This document shows positions 5,986 through 8,063 of a DNA stretch of 8,063 nt, piece by piece. This stretch comes from Spirochaetaceae bacterium (GTDB lineage Bacteria > Spirochaetota > Spirochaetia > Treponematales > Breznakiellaceae): assembly GCA_031269165.1 (NCBI GenBank), contig JAISZQ010000050.1, positions 1 through 8,063 of the forward strand, given 5' to 3'. Each line of letters begins with the position of its first letter. Positions within the stretch are counted from its first letter, which is position 1. The notes under the pieces are model-generated. The model was not told the DNA's origin and searched no databases. It saw only the letters and a list, made by a program, of their open reading frames with translations. Both the position numbers and the translations under genes were made by a program.

Positions 5986-6188
5986 TACTTCCTCCTTCAA
6001 AAATTTTTTCGGCCCCAAGACATTCGTCCCAAAACCGTTAAGTCCAAAGTTATAATAACGGTCCACAGATTACCCGGATTTTTTCCGTTCTTAATCCGTG
6101 TTCATCCACGCCAATCCGCAGACAATTTTTTCCCTCGCTCCCGCCCTGTCATTGCAAGCGATCCACTCGTTAGAGCGAGCCGCCCCTC
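5986..6188 (-). promoter_or_regulatory. Tp34 leader region, possible -10 element and intergenic repeat fragment
   Basis: No gene is visible. On the minus strand, about 65 bases before the Tp34 start, gttattataact (6060-6049) offers -10-like hexamers (TATTAT, TATAAC), but no convincing -35 sits at the right distance. The stretch near 6091-6125 (ttaatccgtgttcatccacg, then ccaatccgcagac) resembles a short intergenic sequence I associate with many bacterial genomes. I see no clear Fur or DtxR box. Confidence 0.25.
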
Positions 6189-6268
6189 CGTCATTGCGAG
6201 CGAAGCGAAGCAATCTAGGGTGAGGCAGCCTCGTCTGGATTGCTTCACCCTACGGGTTCGCAATGACG
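6189..6268. repeat. Single 'cgtcattgcgagc' palindromic element between FTR1 and Tp34
   Basis: The ends ccgtcattgcga (from 6188) and tcgcaatgacgg (to 6269) are perfect complements. Inside them gaagcaatc and gattgcttc pair again, and agggtga / tcaccct gives an alternative stem. This is the same family as the array at 1953-2313 but with a different core. It is 30 bases past the FTR1 stop, so it may act as a hairpin in the FTR1-Tp34 message and affect stability or partial termination. Confidence 0.8.
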
Positions 6269-6298
6269 GCCCATCTTCTTAAACCTAATCCCCATTCC

Positions 6299-7843
6299 CT
6301 AATCCCTGTTCCCCTTTTCCATTCGCGCAACGCGCGCCCGCGCTTTGTTTTTCCGCAACTGAATGACGAAGGTCGCGACCGTTACGGCAAGCAGGATCAC
6401 CTGCGGGAAAAGCGTCTCCGCCGTGGGATAGATGCCGAGCAGGTCCACCGAGCCGCTAAAGGGCAGCGGCGTAACGCCAATCGCGTTGCCTTCCTGCAAC
6501 TCCTTGATTCCGTTCCCCAGAAACGTGACCGACATGAGGAAGAGCAACGCGCTTGTCCCCAAGAAAAAGGGCTTCAAGGGGAGGCGGAGGCTCAGCACCC
6601 GTATTGCGATGTACACCACCACGAGCAGCACGAGGCCGATACCCAGCCCCAGCCAGATCATGTTGAGGTAACTCTCCGTCTGGGCAAGCAGGGCCTGATA
6701 GAAGAGGATAACCTCCGCGCCCTCCCGAAACACCGCGAGGAAGGCCGCAAACGCGAGGGAGAACATCGAGCCGCGCCCGATGGACGCTTCCACCTTGCTC
6801 TCGATATAGCCCGCCCACGCCTCGCTCTCCGCCTTGCCCACCATCCAGTTGCTCACATAGAAAAGGACGACAACCGCGAGCAGCATCGTAAAGCCCTCGA
6901 TCAACTCCTGATTCTGCCCACCCGCCACGCTGGTGATCAGATTGAGGATAAAGGCCATGAGGACGCTGGCACCCAGCGCGGCGACCGCCCCGATGTAGAC
7001 CGGACGGCACCGCTTCTTGTTGCCGCTTTTCACGAGATAGGCGATGATCGCCCCCACGATGAGGATCGCCTCAAAGCCTTCCCGCAGGATAATAAGAAGC
7101 GATTCGATGAACACCAAAGGAGCGCTCTCAACCCTGCCGTCAAGTTGCGCCGCGTCTTCCCGCAACCACGTTGCCAGCATATCCAGCGAAGCCTTCACTT
7201 CCTCGTAGGGCACCTTGTTGTTGATGGCTTTTTTTATCGCGCTGAACTGGTATTCAACTTGGGCCGCCCTCGCGCCTGAAATCCGGCTCATCGTCATCTT
7301 TTCAAACCCAACTTTTTCGTAGAACTGGAAGTAGACCACGTCCACCTGATCCTTCGCCCCCGGCCCATCCCCCGAAAGGTAGAGCGCGTCGGCCTTGCCC
7401 AGAATCGCGGCCATCTCATCGGCCGTCTTTGCCCAGTTTCGCGCCGAGGCAACCGGCTCCTCTATCCCGTCAAGGCGCCGCGCCGTTACCGAAAGCAAGC
7501 GGTTAAGCTGGTCAAAGTCCTCCCGCATATCCTTCTGCGACTTCCCTTCCCCCAGAGAAGCCCGCACATACTCAAACCACTCATCTATATTCTGCGCCCG
7601 CGCATCAGAAATAACCTGCCGGACATTCCGCTCAAAATCCCCTCGATAGTGCTCGGCGTACGCCCGATCCACCAACGCCTGGGCCCCCTCGACATCGGCC
7701 GCCACGAACCGGTAGAAAGCCTCGCTCAAAACCAGCCGCATCTCCCGCTCCCGATCCTCCCAATACCCCGCATCGGCAAAGAGCGACGTACCCAGAAACG
7801 CCCCCAGCGCGACAGCCAAAACCAAAAGTTTACTCTTCTTCAC
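6299..7843 (-). CDS. FTR1-family high-affinity iron permease
   Basis: The product is 514 residues. A signal peptide (about 1-24, ending LFADAG) is followed by a helical, acidic extracytoplasmic domain (about 25-240), then the FTR1 membrane domain with about seven segments (roughly 243-271, 281-305, 315-334, 359-384, 394-417, 424-444 and 478-496). Both family motifs REXXE are present inside membrane segments: REGFE at 254-258 and REGAE at 373-377. These glutamates are the iron-permeation residues in Ftr1p/EfeU/FetM. The protein moves iron across the inner membrane, and the Tp34/P19 protein encoded downstream is its usual periplasmic partner. Bacterial homologues with an N-terminal domain of this kind occur in P19 loci. 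The start is GTG 7843 with gaggt a few bases upstream; a nearby ATG is out of frame and stops quickly. The C-terminus is basic and cytoplasmic (RKNKARARVAR). Confidence 0.95.
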   Translation of the reverse strand: MKKSKLLVLAVALGAFLGTSLFADAGYWEDREREMRLVLSEAFYRFVAADVEGAQALVDRAYAEHYRGDFERNVRQVISDARAQNIDEWFEYVRASLGEGKSQKDMREDFDQLNRLLSVTARRLDGIEEPVASARNWAKTADEMAAILGKADALYLSGDGPGAKDQVDVVYFQFYEKVGFEKMTMSRISGARAAQVEYQFSAIKKAINNKVPYEEVKASLDMLATWLREDAAQLDGRVESAPLVFIESLLIILREGFEAILIVGAIIAYLVKSGNKKRCRPVYIGAVAALGASVLMAFILNLITSVAGGQNQELIEGFTMLLAVVVLFYVSNWMVGKAESEAWAGYIESKVEASIGRGSMFSLAFAAFLAVFREGAEVILFYQALLAQTESYLNMIWLGLGIGLVLLVVVYIAIRVLSLRLPLKPFFLGTSALLFLMSVTFLGNGIKELQEGNAIGVTPLPFSGSVDLLGIYPTAETLFPQVILLAVTVATFVIQLRKNKARARVARMEKGNRD

Positions 7844-7895
7844 ACATACCTCATATCAGTCAAATTTTCCTTGCTCTTCTATTAAGAAAGAAGGT

Positions 7896-8063
7896 GGGGG
7901 GAAGTCTCCCCCCTCGCTCCAGACTTGCTCCGGGCCTACGCCCTCCGCAATTCTTACGCTACCCCCCTCAGCGGGGACAAAACCATGCGGTGCATGGTTT
8001 TGTGGGCGTACCCCAAGCGTCCACGGACGGACGCATTACTGAGTACGCCCCGGCCGGAAACCC
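7896..8063. repeat. FTR1 upstream region: mosaic repeat and right copy of the long inverted repeat
   Basis: The part at 7957-8063 is the inverted counterpart of 190-295 and runs off the window edge. It includes the palindrome acaaaaccatgc-ggt-gcatggttttgt (7977-8003). The part at 7896-7924, with hairpin gggggga-agtc-tcccccc, and tacccccctcagcgggg at 7960-7976 are shared with 1763-1791 and 1858-1874. No gene is visible from 7844 to the end. The FTR1 promoter should lie here or within the repeat; ttgact at 7864-7859 on the minus strand is the nearest -35-like hexamer but lacks a partner at proper spacing. Confidence 0.8.

Noticed and set aside
6263..7279. Long plus-strand open frame of 338 codons
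   Set aside because: It lies antisense to FTR1, has a low-complexity composition rich in Arg, His, Gln and Glu typical of an opposite-strand shadow, and the FTR1 reading is unambiguous.
7844..7900. Iron-responsive (Fur or DtxR-like) operator upstream of FTR1
   Set aside because: I looked for an inverted repeat of the expected type near the start and found none convincing; the only palindromes are the G/C-rich repeats shared with other sites.

Overview
The window looks like chromosomal DNA of a spirochaete, most likely a Treponema of moderate to high G+C from a gut or environmental lineage. The reasons are the FTR1 plus Tp34 (P19-like) iron pair known from treponemes, a HicBA remnant, and very dense short intergenic repeats. 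The genus is an inference from gene content and repeat style; nothing in the sequence proves it. Every gene I can support lies on the minus strand, so the biological order runs from right to left.

Layout in transcription order: (1) 7844-8063, a leader full of repeats. (2) 6299-7843, an FTR1-family iron permease with a large extracytoplasmic N-terminal domain. (3) 5986-6298, an intergenic stretch with a palindromic 'cattgcgagc' element. (4) 5401-5985, a Tp34/P19 periplasmic metal-binding protein, followed by a strong intrinsic terminator at 5321-5360. (5) 4881-5219, a decayed hicB-hicA toxin-antitoxin pair: hicB is frameshifted and hicA truncated. (6) 4794-4830, a near-perfect hairpin just before the next gene. 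(7) 3453-4772, a DUF2318 polytopic membrane protein with a cysteine-rich C-terminal domain. (8) 2320-3386, a more A/T-rich module of three unrecognised genes: two tandem copies of a small gene, then a third gene starting inside the end of the second. (9) 1729-2319, a three-copy tandem palindromic repeat array plus a G/C-rich mosaic repeat. (10) 448-1728, an FtsX/MacB-type ABC permease. (11) 1-447, a gene-free repeat element.

FTR1, P19, DUF2318 and an FtsX-like permease are the first members of the P19-type iron uptake locus described in Campylobacter (Cj1658 onward) and E. coli (fetMP region). The expected picture is that P19 binds iron (and copper) in the periplasm, FTR1 carries iron across the inner membrane, and the DUF2318 and ABC-permease parts have a supporting, poorly defined role. 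The second permease, ATPase and thioredoxin-like genes that often follow are not in the window. Here the usual operon is split by the terminator, the TA remnant, the unknown module and the repeat array.

The whole locus is bracketed by a roughly 106-bp inverted repeat (190-295 and 7957-8063), which could allow inversion of the roughly 7.7 kb between its copies. The most interesting items are the unknown overlapping-gene module with its duplication (2320-3410), the inverted repeats, and the hicBA wreck inserted in the iron operon.
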